Shown here piece by piece: positions 54,502 to 64,000 of a stretch of DNA of 64,000 bases. A model generated the notes under the pieces. It was not told the DNA's origin. It ran no database searches and worked only from the letters and a program-made list of their open reading frames with translations. The translations under genes were made by a program, and so were the position numbers. The stretch lies in the NCBI GenBank assembly GCA_019916065.1, contig CM034243.1, positions 28,174,147 through 28,238,146 on the forward strand. Reading direction: 5' to 3'. The number at the start of each line of letters is the position of its first letter. The first letter of the stretch is position 1. This DNA is from Vitellaria paradoxa (taxonomy: Eukaryota > Streptophyta > Magnoliopsida > Ericales > Sapotaceae).

Positions 54502-57500
54502 AACTCCGCCTATGTTTTTTTCATAGCCGGTCTCAAGCCCGGATAAAGGAAGATGGTTGTGTTAGATAGTCGACAGCCAACGTAAAACTTTGTCGAATCG
54601 TTTTCATGGATTTTTCGACACCTGATGAGATTTCGTGGGGGCATTCCCTACTTAGCGACGCGCTGTATGGTCCGAGTACAGTATTAAATGAGTAAGGACC
54701 GCTGCATCGGCGACCGGGTGTAATGTTAAATAGGCAAGGGTCCTCACACTTTCCTGGACGGGTGGGGGGGTAAGGAAGCTAATCCAAAATAGAAGACTGA
54801 GATTAGGTAATTGGAATATTGGGAGCTTAACTGGGAAGCTTATGGAAGTGGTGGATACAATGGAAATGAGAAGAATCACAATTGCTTGCTTGTAAGAGAC
54901 GAAGTGGGTGGGACAGAAAACTAAAGAGATTGAGAGGACTGGGTATAAGTTATGGTATACGAGACTTAATGGATCGAGAAATGGAGTCGACATAGTAGTA
55001 AGTAAGAACCTAAAGGAAGATATAGTTAATGTAAAACGCTGTGGAGATAGGATTATTGCAATTAAGTTAGTGTTAGAAGAAGAGATAGTAAACGTAATTA
55101 GTGCTTATACACCCCAGGTGGGCTTAGGAGATGTACATAAGGAGAGGTTTTGGGAAGACTTGGAAGAAGTGCTATTAGAGATACCTCAAGAAGAGATGGT
55201 CTTCATAGGAGGAGATTTGAACAGTCATATAGGACGCGACGTAGATGGATACATAAGAGTACATGGGGGATATGGTTATAGTAATAGAAATGAAGAAGGA
55301 AAGGATATTTTGGAGTTTGCAGTGGCTTATGATCTCATGGTGACGAACACCTTTTTTAGGAAGAGAGATGAACATTTGGTAACTTATAAGAGTGGCTCCT
55401 CAAGGACACAGATTGACTTCTTCTTAACTAGGAAAAGAGACCACGTAGCTTGTAAAGATTATAAAGTTATACTGGGGGAGAGCTTGACTGCCCAACATAG
55501 GTTGTTGGTCATAGATGTGAAGCTTCAAAGGTGGACTAGAAAAAAGAATATGTATAGATGCTCAAAAACTAAATGGTGGAACTTGAAAGGTGATAAGCAA
55601 CCAGCATTCAGGGAAAAAGTACTAGAGGAAGACGTTTGGATGGTAAATAAGAGTGCAAATATTATGTGGGATAAGGTAGTAAAGTGTATTAAGAAGGTAG
55701 GGAAAAAAGTCTTAGGAGAATCCAAAGGGAGTGCTCCGGCACAAAAAGAGGCATGGTGGTGGAACGAGGCCGTACAAGACAAGATAAAAATTAAAAGAGA
55801 GTGTTTTAAATCTTGGCAAAATGACCAAAATGAAGCGAACTTGGAGAGGTATAGAGAGGCGAAAAGAGAAACCAAAAAGGCAGTTAGTGAGGCTAAGGCA
55901 AGAACATTTGAGGATTTATATAGGCGGCTTGACACTTAAGAGGGCGAGAGAAAGTTATTCAAGCTTGCTAAATCCAGAGATAGACGGACCAAGGATTTAA
56001 AACAAGTTCAATGCATTAAGGATGAGGATGAAAAGGTATTAGTAAAGGAAGATAAAATAAAGGAGCGTTGGAAGAGCTACTTCTACAAGTTATTTAACGA
56101 AAGCAGTAGTAGTGACATACAGTTGGAGCAGTTTACCACTTTTATGGAAAAATTAAATCTTATATTCTATAGGTAAATCAATAGGAAAAAAGTAAAAGAA
56201 GTATTAAAAATAATGAAAATGGGAAAGCGGTTGGGCCAGATGGTATACCTATTGAGGTTTGGAGGTGCTTAGGAGAGGATGGCATAAGTTGGTTGACAAA
56301 ACTTTTTAATGTAGTGCTAAAGAGTAAGAAGATGCCTAATGCATGGAGGAAAAGTATCCTTATACCCATATACAAGAACAAATGAGATATTCAGAATTGT
56401 GCGAACTACCGCGGGATTAAATTGATTAGCCATACAATGAAACTATGGGAGAGAGTTATTGAGCCATCAATTTGGTTTCATGCCTGGAAGATCAACTATG
56501 GAGGCTATCTTTCTCTTGAGGAGGTTAATGGAACAGTATAGAGAAGGTCAAAAAGATTTACATATGGTGTTCATTGATTTAGAGAAGGCATATGACCAAG
56601 TTCTTAGGGAGATTCTATGGAGAGTATTGGAAAAGAAAGGAGCGTGTCTCGCATATATTGAGGTGATAAATGACATGTATGATAGAGCCATGACATCTAT
56701 ACGGACGACGGGTGGTGAGACTAACAAGTTCCCTATCACGATTGGTTTACATCAAGGCTTAGCGTTAAGCCCATACTTGTTTGCTTTAGTTATAGATGAG
56801 ATTACAAGACATATTCAGGATGAGGTGCCGTGGTGTATACTATTTACAGATGATATTGTTTTAGTAGATGAGACGAGAGAATGAGTGAAAGTTAAGCTAG
56901 AATTGTGGCGGGAAACGTTAGAGACAAAAGGTTTTAGGCTAAGCCGATGCAAGACGGAATATATGAAATGTAAGTTTAGTCAAAGTAGGATAACGGGTAG
57001 TATAGAAGTAAGTTTAGACACACAAAAGATTGTAGAGAAAGATATATTTAGGTACCTTGGATCTATGATGCAACAAGATGGGGGGATTGATACTGATGTA
57101 AGTCACAGGATTCAAGCTGGGTGGACCAAATGGAGGAGTGTTTCGGGGGTCTTGTGCGACCGAAAAGTCCCTATCAAGGTGAAAGGAAAGTATTATAAGA
57201 TGGCGGTTAGACCAGCGCTGCTATATGGATCAGAGTGCTGGGCAGTAAAGCATAATCATGATCAAAAGATGGCAGTTGCGGAGATGAGGATGTTAAGGTG
57301 GATGTGCGGGATTACAAGGAAATATAGGATTAGGAATAAGAAAATTAAGGACAAAGTAGGAATAACACCGATTGAAGATAAAATGAGAAAAAATCGATTA
57401 AGATAGTTTTGCTATGTTAGACGGCGTCCAGCGGAGGCACCTGTTAGAAAGTGTGAAAGTACGGAGATTACTAGGAGTAGGAGAGGTAGAGGAAGACCCA

Positions 57501-57642
57501 AGAGAAGTTGGGAATAGATTATTAAACATGATCTTGCCTACCTAGATCTATCGGAGGATATAGCCCTAAACAGATCTAATTGGCGTCGACAAATCCATAT
57601 AGCTAACCCCACCTAGTGGGAAAAGGCTTGGTTTGGTTTGGT
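54502..57642 (+). mobile_element. Near full-length RTE-clade LINE, 3.1 kb
   Basis: An 18-bp perfect target duplication TATGTTTGCTGTTATGTT flanks it (54484-54501, 57643-57660). The 3' end reads CCCCACCTAGTGGGAAAAGG then (CTTGG/TTTGG) repeats, the characteristic plant RTE tail. One long ORF codes for an apurinic-type endonuclease and then reverse transcriptase. The length agrees with complete RTE elements. Confidence 0.92.
54790..57406 (+). pseudogene. RTE endonuclease-reverse transcriptase ORF, inactivated
   Basis: Endonuclease: LRLGNWNIGSLTGK at about 54805, ETKW after a stop at 54893, VISAYTPQVG, FIGGDLNSHIG, RTQIDFFLT and AQHRLLVIDVKL. A stop follows at 55937. RT: AVGPDGIPIEVWR, ANYRGIKLI, after a frameshift [41 protein letters not shown], and the polymerase motif as [11 protein letters not shown] (FTDD in place of FADD). 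A TGA at 56882 separates the last part: GFRLSRCKTEYM, FRYLGSMMQQDGG, GSECWAVK. Such enzymes nick target DNA and copy their RNA at the nick. At least three stops and two shifts make this copy dead. Confidence 0.9.
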
Positions 57643-58015
57643 TATGTTTGCTGTTATGTTGGATCCTTGGGCTGCAGAGTGGCTGTTTTTTTCTTTGTTT
57701 AATTTTTTTTATGTTACCTATTTTTTGCATGTTTGCTGTTGAAATATTTTGGTTATGTTCGCTGTTGAAATATTTTGATTATGTAATGTGTTGTTTTTTT
57801 TGTTGACTATTATATACCTATTTTTGCCTGATGAAACTGGCTGTTATATACTATTGTGGCTGTTGGAATTTTTTTTTTTTTTGGTCATTCTAATTTGGTT
57901 TATTGTTTTTTTTTTTTATTTTTATATACTGTTAGATTTTTGTTGGATTTTGGTTAACGTTGAATGGTTAAATATATTGTTGTTGTTGTTAAGTTTCTAA
58001 CATAGAATACTATTA

Positions 58016-58499
58016 TGTTTGTTAGAGATTTAATTAAATTGCCAATTCTAAAATTTTAAATAATTGTAATAGTAATAATAAAAGTAATAATTATAATAAT
58101 ATTATTAATTAAATAGTAGTAAATTCGTTAATAATAATAAAGTAATTAATATTATAATAGTAATATTAAATCATAATATTAGTAATATAATTAAATTAAT
58201 TAAATATTATAATATTTAATTATAATATTAAATTAATTATATTAAAATATAATATTAAAATACAATATTGTAATGTTAAATTATAACCTTATATTATAAT
58301 CCTAAATTAATAATATTATAATTTAACTTATACTATTAAATTATAATAATATTATTATATTATTAGTTAAATTTAATTAATATTAAATTATAATATTAAA
58401 TAATAAATTAAATTAGGTAATTTAATATTGTAATGCCAATAATAAAATATTAATTTAGTTAAATCAATAATATTATTATAATATTATAATTAGTTAATT
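58016..58499. other. Low-complexity TAA/ATT-rich CACTA interior
   Basis: Almost only A and T (TAATAATATTAAATTA-like). No gene seen. Confidence 0.6.
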
Positions 58500-59000
58500 A
58501 ATAATAATTAATTAATAATATTTAATTAGTTAAATTAATAACTAATACTCAAAGCTCTAATGATTGGACGCAATCTAATATCTTACTTGGACCCAATCTA
58601 ATCTAATATTAATAATATAAGAAAATTAGATAAAATTAATATTACAATTACATAATTAATAATAATTAATTAACAATATTTAATTAGCTAAATTAGTAAT
58701 TAATACACAAACCTCTAATCTTACTTAGACACAATCTAATATCTTACTTGGGCTCAATCTAATCCAATATTAATAATATAAGAAAATTAGGTAAAATAAT
58801 AATATTATAATATTATAATTACATAATTAATAATAGTTAATAATATTTAATTAATTAAATTAATAACTAATACACAAACCTCTAATCTTACTTCGGTCCA
58901 ATTTAATATCTTACCCGGGCCCAATCTAATTCAATATTAATAATATAAGAAAATTAGGTAAAATAATAATATTATAATATTATAATTACTTAATTAATAG
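58500..59000. repeat. Three-copy tandem repeat of about 160 bp in CACTA interior
   Basis: CTCTAAT followed by CAATCTAATATCTTACTTGG and TATTAATAATATAAGAAAATTAG recurs at about 58555, 58713 and 58880 (spacing 158 and 167). AT-rich, non-coding. Confidence 0.8.
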
Positions 59001-59107
59001 TAGCATATTATGGCCAATTAGCATATGAATTTTCCATTATATAATCTACAAACCCTTATTTTTATGTTATTTTTTCCTCTAACGTAGAATCAGTTTGAGA
59101 CTCGTGA

Positions 59108-60623
59108 TGCAGTCTGAAGATTATGACAATATTGTATTGAGGAAGTTTCCTACTTGGTTATATATTCGTCAAAAAAATTATATTTAGATATAAATTTTAT
59201 TTATGATTAGTTTGAAAATATTTTCTTATATTTCTAAATATATTCTTAGAATATATTATTTAGTTTACTGCTAAAATTAGGAACTTTTTAAAGTTAGTAT
59301 TATTTTGTTTCCTTATTTACATTATTCTATTTTCTAACTTTGGTTATATTTATTAGGGTTTTTCTCTATTTAAACTTTCTAAGCCCATAGGGTTGGGAGG
59401 TGATTTGCGATTAATAAAATTATTATTAGAGAATTATTCTCTAAACGAAATCTGTGTGCTATTTTCTAAGTATTTTTAGACTAAACAAAAAAACTACAAT
59501 CCATCGGCTCAACCTTTCATCTTTGTTTGCTTTTTGCCTTGCATCAGTTGGTATCGGAGCTCATGGCACCACGAGATACTGAGAAGGGTCGTGATAACGG
59601 TCCGCGAGTTGCCGCTATTGAACAAGTTCCTAAACACAATGAAGTTGCATGGGAGATGTAATGGGAGGAGCGTTTCCAACAGTTGGAAGATGGATCCTTG
59701 GCCGAGCAATTGATCACCTTAGCTATTAGAAATCAATCTCGCAACCTATCCTTAAATCAATCTTCGGAGCACGAAGATTATTCAGAATATGAATCTGTGC
59801 TCAGTCCTTTTAATCATTCTTCTAGAGAAGAAAAACACTCGAAAGAAGAGTTTCCTAAAGAAGAGTTCCCATTCACATCAGTAATTATTCCAGATCAAAT
59901 TGTTGATTGGAGTAAACCGCTCATTTTCGATTAAGAACCAAATATTGTTAAAGAAGACACAAATGAAATCTTGTCAACAATATTTTTCTACAATGATCCA
60001 TTCTCAAATGGATTTTCTGAAGATTTGTCGATGATGTAATTAAAGAATTTTTTGAAAATTTAGGTCGATATTTTGGTTGGAAATTATTTTCCCATGTTGT
60101 TTGATGATATCTCCATGCTAAAAAATAAATGGAGTTTGAAGACCCGAATTCGAGGATGAATTCTTCCCAACATGGGAGGAATAATGCAGTCTAAAGATTG
60201 TAATAATATTGTATTAAGGAAGTTTCCTACTTGGTTAGATATTCATAAAAAAAAATTATATTTAGATATAGATTCAGGATTAATTTTAAAATATTTACTT
60301 ATATTTCTAAATATGTTCTTAGAATATATTATTTAGTTTAATACTTAAATTAAGAAGTTTTTAGAATTAGTATTGTTTTGTTTCCTTATTTTACATTATT
60401 TTATTTTCTAATTTTGGTTATATTTTATTAGGGTTTTTTTTCTCTATTTAAACTTAGTATGCCTACAAGGTTAGGAAGTGATTTGTGATTAATAAAATTA
60501 TTATTAGAGAATTATTCTCTAAACAAAATCTATGTGCTATTTTCTGGGTATTCTTAGACTGAACAGAAAAATCACAATCCATCTGCTCAACCTTACACCT
60601 TCGTCTATTTTCACCTTGCATTA
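59108..60623 (+). mobile_element. Non-autonomous LTR retrotransposon inside CACTA
   Basis: Two LTRs of about 439 bp (59108-59546 and 60185-60623), both starting TGCAGTCT and similar throughout. After the first lies TTGGTATCGGAGCTCATGG, close to the Met-tRNA primer site; before the second lies CGAGGATGAATTC.. and a purine-rich GGGAGGAATAA. The 640-bp interior has no pol. No clear target duplication. The end-of-pol-like CCCGAATTCGAGGATGAATTC suggests descent from a Ty3/gypsy element by internal deletion. Confidence 0.8.
59562..60040 (+). pseudogene. Short gag-like ORF of the non-autonomous LTR element
   Basis: ATG at 59562 gives MAPRDTEKGRDNGPRVAAIE, then a TAA at about 59659, then an open frame from about 59660 to 59934 with acidic/serine-rich sequence (SEHEDYSEYESVLSP, EEFPKEEFPFTSVIIP). 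The start resembles gypsy gag openings, but no gag domain or zinc knuckle follows. Not a working protein gene. Confidence 0.5.
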
Positions 60624-60930
60624 GCTTGTTTGGTTGAGTTGCTGACAGATTAAAGAGAGTTCAAGGGAAGGAAGATATTCACTCCATCGTCGATCAGGAT
60701 GGCCACGAATGCACACTCACACGAGGAACGAGCATTCCACACTTATCCATCACACGAGTTAAGATATCCAAAGCCAGCTCATCCAAGGCCAGACGGGGTG
60801 ATGACGACCTACTCCAGACGTTCCGAGCTGAGATGGATGATAGGGAAGCGGCGATATGGACAGAGATGATGATTGAGATGGAGAGGCGATTATCTCAGAG
60901 TCAGACCTATTATCTCGTTCCTTAGGTTAT
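60624..60930 (+). other. Possible coding remnant of the CACTA element
   Basis: One frame reads DIHSIVDQDGHECTLTRGTS, SKARRGDDDLLQTFRAEMDD, REAAIWTEMMIEMERRLSQS and stops at 60925. It is GC-richer than the rest and looks like the charged C-terminal exon of a transposon-encoded protein, but I cannot name the family. Confidence 0.4.
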
Positions 60931-61429
60931 AAATATTAATTTTGGTTAATTTAATTAATCAAAATTTTCTAAATTTATTTATGTTTCATTATTTTTAATC
61001 ATTCACTTATTGATTCATTATAAGACCTAGACAATGGTGGCTTTCCCCCCTAGATTGGACTGGGTTGATCATTGGAGCCGATCCCCGACCTACTGACCGG
61101 CCGATCTCTATCTGACTTATTTGTTTTTTGTTAATCGTTTGTTTTTCTTTTGTGTTACACTTGTATATATGTAATTAAATTTTCGTACTATTTTTGTATA
61201 CCTGAATGAAGATTTTTGTTTTATTTATTTTATAACATTATTAATATTTCAATTACAAAAAATTTCTAGTAAATACAGGTGCAATTAAAATTACAATAAA
61301 ACAATAAATAATTTTGAAATAAAATTTTGAAATAAATAATATTATATAATATAAAATAAATAATATTTAACAATATAAAATAAGTGAATAAAAATTAATA
61401 ACAACTTTTTAAAAAATAAAAATATTTTA

Positions 61430-61842
61430 TTGCGACTGCCATAAGTAGTCGCTAATAAATTTTATTTTTAATAATTAAAAAAATTAATTAGAAAAATAAT
61501 AATAAATATTTGCAACCGCTATTGTCAGTTGATACAATTAAAAGGTGGTCGCTAATAGTTTCCCTTCAAATGGCGAGGAACTAGCGCTAACATCGGCGTC
61601 ATATGACTGGAAGACATTAGCGACCGCTTTTTAACTTTAGCAACTACCAATAGAGACCGCAAAAAGTCCCCCAATTAAATTCTCTAGCAGTCGCCAATGC
61701 GGTCACTAATACCTTTTAACGACGCCACATTTGCAACCTAGGTTTGGCGGTCGCCATGCGGTCGCTAATGACGTTTGGCGACCACGTGGCCACGTTTAGC
61801 AACCACTTTTGGCGGCTGCTAATGTGACTATTTCCAATAGTG
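61430..61842. repeat. Right subterminal repeats of CACTA element
   Basis: GCGACTGCCATAAGTAGTCG, TGGTCGCTAATAG, TTAGCGACCGCTTTTTAAC, GCGGTCACTAATAC, GCGGTCGCTAATGACG and GGCGACCACGTGG are spaced 20-60 bp apart, mirroring the left end. Confidence 0.85.
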
Positions 61843-61845
61843 TTA

Positions 61846-62116
61846 ATTGATTAAGAATATATACTTATATTAAAGAATAAAAATTAAGATAACTTATATT
61901 TTATACTCTTACACCTTACACTAAATCTTACCGTATTCATCATAGTTCCAATTATAACATTTAATCCCTTAAACTTGCTATCAAGTTTCAATTTGACCAT
62001 TCTATTAATAACTGTTAAAAAAAATGTTATTAAACACATCATGTGTTCATCGTCCGTGATAAAAAGATCAAAGTGAAATTTGGTTATAAGTGCAGCACAT
62101 TGCCAATTAATTATAC
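61846..62116. other. Spacer right of CACTA element
   Basis: AT-rich, no gene seen. Confidence 0.4.
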
Positions 62117-62325
62117 GCCCTCGTATTTCATACATTTCAAATGCGGGGTAAATGGAGCCTTTATATTTCTTGCACTATTGATAATGCCCTCATATTTCAT
62201 ACATTTCAAACGTGGGGTAAATCGAGCCTTTATATTTTGTACACTATTCATAATGCCTTCATATTTCAAACATTTTAAACATGACATGAGGTAAATGAAG
62301 TCTCTATATTTTATACATTATTTAC
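62117..62325. repeat. 69-bp tandem repeat, three copies
   Basis: GCCCTCGTATTTCATACATT, GCCCTCATATTTCATACATT and GCCTTCATATTTCAAACATT begin units at 62117, 62186 and 62255, each continuing GGGGTAAAT.GAGCCTTTATAT. The third is more diverged. An open frame across it (62043-62294) follows from the repeat length being a multiple of three. Confidence 0.88.
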
Positions 62326-63059
62326 AAATTAATTCAAAATTTAAATTCTTTTTTATTGAACCAAACTCAACTCGAAAACGAGTTCATATAAACTAAAATT
62401 CAACACGAGTTAGATCAAATCATCTTTTTTTTTTTTTTTTTTTTCAATCCACGTTACTTTAAACACTAATAATGGTAGATAACACTCCTTTTTTCTTTAA
62501 ATATTATACGCTAGTGTAACCAACGTCTATTGGCACCAACTGGTCGACATTAGTTACGAATGTTCTCTGCCCCCTCCCTCCCCCTCTCATCAAGCCTCCT
62601 TTCTTTCTGCGTGTTGGAGTTTGGGAAGCCTTTCAATAATTAATTAATTGATTCAATAATTAATTAATTGAGGGGTAAAAATATAAATTAATTAAGGAAT
62701 CATAAAATTGAAATTATGTTATTTGATTAAATTAGTAAACATATATTGGCTTCGGGTGAACGTGGAACTTCATTCATGCATGGTCCCAAAGTTTCTATCA
62801 AACTATTATATCCCCATATTATCACCTCATTCTGGTCAAGGGCGGATTTTTGTGAGAGCAATCCACTGATTTAAAAGTTTATACAAATATACAATTGTTT
62901 TTATCCACGTTTATTTAAAAATTTCATTTTTACTTCCACTATATTAATACTTTTACCTTATTAATTTTTTTTTATTTTTACTCATATTCAGTTAAAATAA
63001 ATTATATATTTGCATTCCCACTGACTACAAATTTTAAATTCTTTCTCTCATTATCACAC
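62326..63059. other. AT-rich intergenic region
   Basis: Poly-T run at 62426-62444 and a tandem AATAATTAATTAATTGA pair near 62635-62668. No gene seen. Confidence 0.45.
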
Positions 63060-63245
63060 CTTTTTTTTTGGTAACTTTATTTTTTAGCTCATTCAGCATA
63101 TTCGAACCAATTTGTTAACATCTCGAATAATTTTTAAAGATCTTCAAGTTAATGACCGATTAAATCGTTTAGCGACCTTAAGAAAATTCGAACTAATGAC
63201 CACTGAGAAGTAAACTTAAGGTATTACCAATTGAGCAAATCTAAA
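63060..63245 (-). mobile_element. SINE-like tRNA-derived sequence
   Basis: The minus strand has an A box-like TTTGCTCAATTGG (about 63224-63236), then a B box-like TTAGTTCGAATTT about 40 bases later, and ends in an A run (CCAAAAAAAAAGG near 63061-63073). About 185 bp, the size of plant Au-type SINEs. No target duplication recognised. Confidence 0.5.
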
Positions 63246-63249
63246 ATCT

Positions 63250-64000
63250 TACCACTGGTTAGCTGCATTTGGTTGCACAAAGAAAGTCTATTTTTTAGGA
63301 AATTTTTTGTAATTTTTGGTGCATTTATAAAAATTTTAAATTTTTTTGGAAAATTTAAGTAACTTTTCGTTGTTTGGTAAAAAATTAAAAAAATTTTCAG
63401 TAACTTCCAATTACTTTTAGTTGTTTGGTAAAAAATTTCAAAAATTTTTAATAATCTCTAATGGTGTTGCAAAAAAAAAAACAAAAAATATTGTCAAAAA
63501 TCCTTACTTTCTGGCAAACAAAGGAATATTGTTGAGATATAAAAGCATGTTTGTACCAAAACTTCCAAAATGAGAGTTGGACAGTCTCATTTTGGATGAA
63601 CACAAGACATCATCATGATCTTTAAACACGAGATTCACTTCGTCATTTAAAAATTTAAAGTTAGCACCAATTTAAAAATATATATATATATATATGTATG
63701 TAAATATATATCTTTACAAATTTTCATGTTTTAATGATTATTTTTTATTTGTCTAATTTCATAAACTTTTTTAAAAAAATGTATTTTAGTTAACAATATA
63801 TGAACACAAAATCAAATTCCTAACAAAGGTATTCCGGATATATATAATTAAGGAATTCTTTGGCCGAATTTTTATGAATAGCTTTTTCTGTTTTTCCTCT
63901 CTTTGTGATTTATTTTCAACATTTTTTTCTTTTCTATATTTTTGGTATATTATTTTTTAATTAAAAATGATAAAAAAAAAGCTTCACAAAAATAAAAAAA
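63250..64000. other. AT-rich right end of window
   Basis: GTTGTTTGGTAAAAAATT occurs twice (63371 and 63419), possibly a small local duplication or worn MITE. (AT)n at 63679-63694. No gene seen. Confidence 0.4.

Larger units (their letters stand above)
54028..61842. mobile_element. CACTA-type (En/Spm) DNA transposon with nested insertions
   Basis: The right end, inverted, reads CACTATTGGAAATAG; the left end CACAAGAGAAATAC is a diverged match. TTA on both sides (54025-54027, 61843-61845) fits the 3-bp target of CACTA elements. Many subterminal copies of GCGACCGC and TTAGCGACC occur in both orientations at 54060-54230 and 61430-61820, the usual binding sites for CACTA proteins. 7815 bp, of which about 4.7 kb is inserted LINE and LTR element. 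No TNPD-type transposase is recognisable, so it is probably non-autonomous. Confidence 0.82.

Overview
This window is nuclear DNA of a flowering plant, probably a woody dicot. It is AT-rich, has genes interrupted by long introns, and carries plant-specific transposon families: copia and Tat-type gypsy LTR elements, RTE-type LINEs, hAT, PIF/Harbinger-like and CACTA elements, and tRNA-derived SINEs. There is no sign of bacterial or organellar sequence. I see three host loci: the first coding exon of an LNK2-like clock gene (minus strand, 11.73-11.75 kb), a complete six-exon annexin D8/RJ4-like gene (plus, 32.5-38.0 kb) and a complete six-exon annexin D4-like gene (minus, 49.5-41.2 kb). The two annexins converge. 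Almost everything else is transposon sequence, much of it nested.

1-11 kb: a copia protease remnant, then a 10.4 kb copia element (535-10962) bounded by LTRs and a near-perfect 5-bp duplication. Its inside looks recombinant: gag begins twice, a second LTR with primer site lies inside the first gag, and part of the RNase H region is present twice. Two hAT elements have inserted into it. One (3474-5426) hosts a truncated RTE LINE. The other (7262-8564) carries an exon of a BAHD acyltransferase. The whole block lies in what appears to be the first intron of the LNK2-like gene.

11-17.8 kb: the LNK2-like first exon and upstream region, small MITEs, a tRNA-derived SINE with a 13-bp target duplication, and a 1.2 kb solo LTR.

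17.8-30.5 kb: a 12.3 kb Tat-type Ty3/gypsy element in minus orientation (TSD TTTAC), itself inserted into a roughly 320-bp inverted-repeat element. It has gag, protease, RT, RNase H and integrase with several nonsense codons, a tandem repeat array between pol and the 3' LTR, and a three-exon antisense gene that is intact over about 810 codons.

30.5-50 kb: the annexin pair. Annexin D8-like has a GC-AG intron, TA microsatellites touching two splice acceptors, and a PIF-like MITE plus a hAT remnant in its largest intron. Annexin D4-like has at least nine MITE-type insertions in its introns. A decayed copia-like LTR element sits between the two 3' ends.

50-64 kb: MITEs and a degenerate tandem array, then a 7.8 kb CACTA-type element (54028-61842, TSD TTA) that hosts a 3.1 kb near full-length RTE LINE with an 18-bp TSD and a 1.5 kb non-autonomous LTR retrotransposon. 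A 69-bp tandem repeat and a SINE-like sequence follow. All boundaries were read by eye; percentages are estimates.
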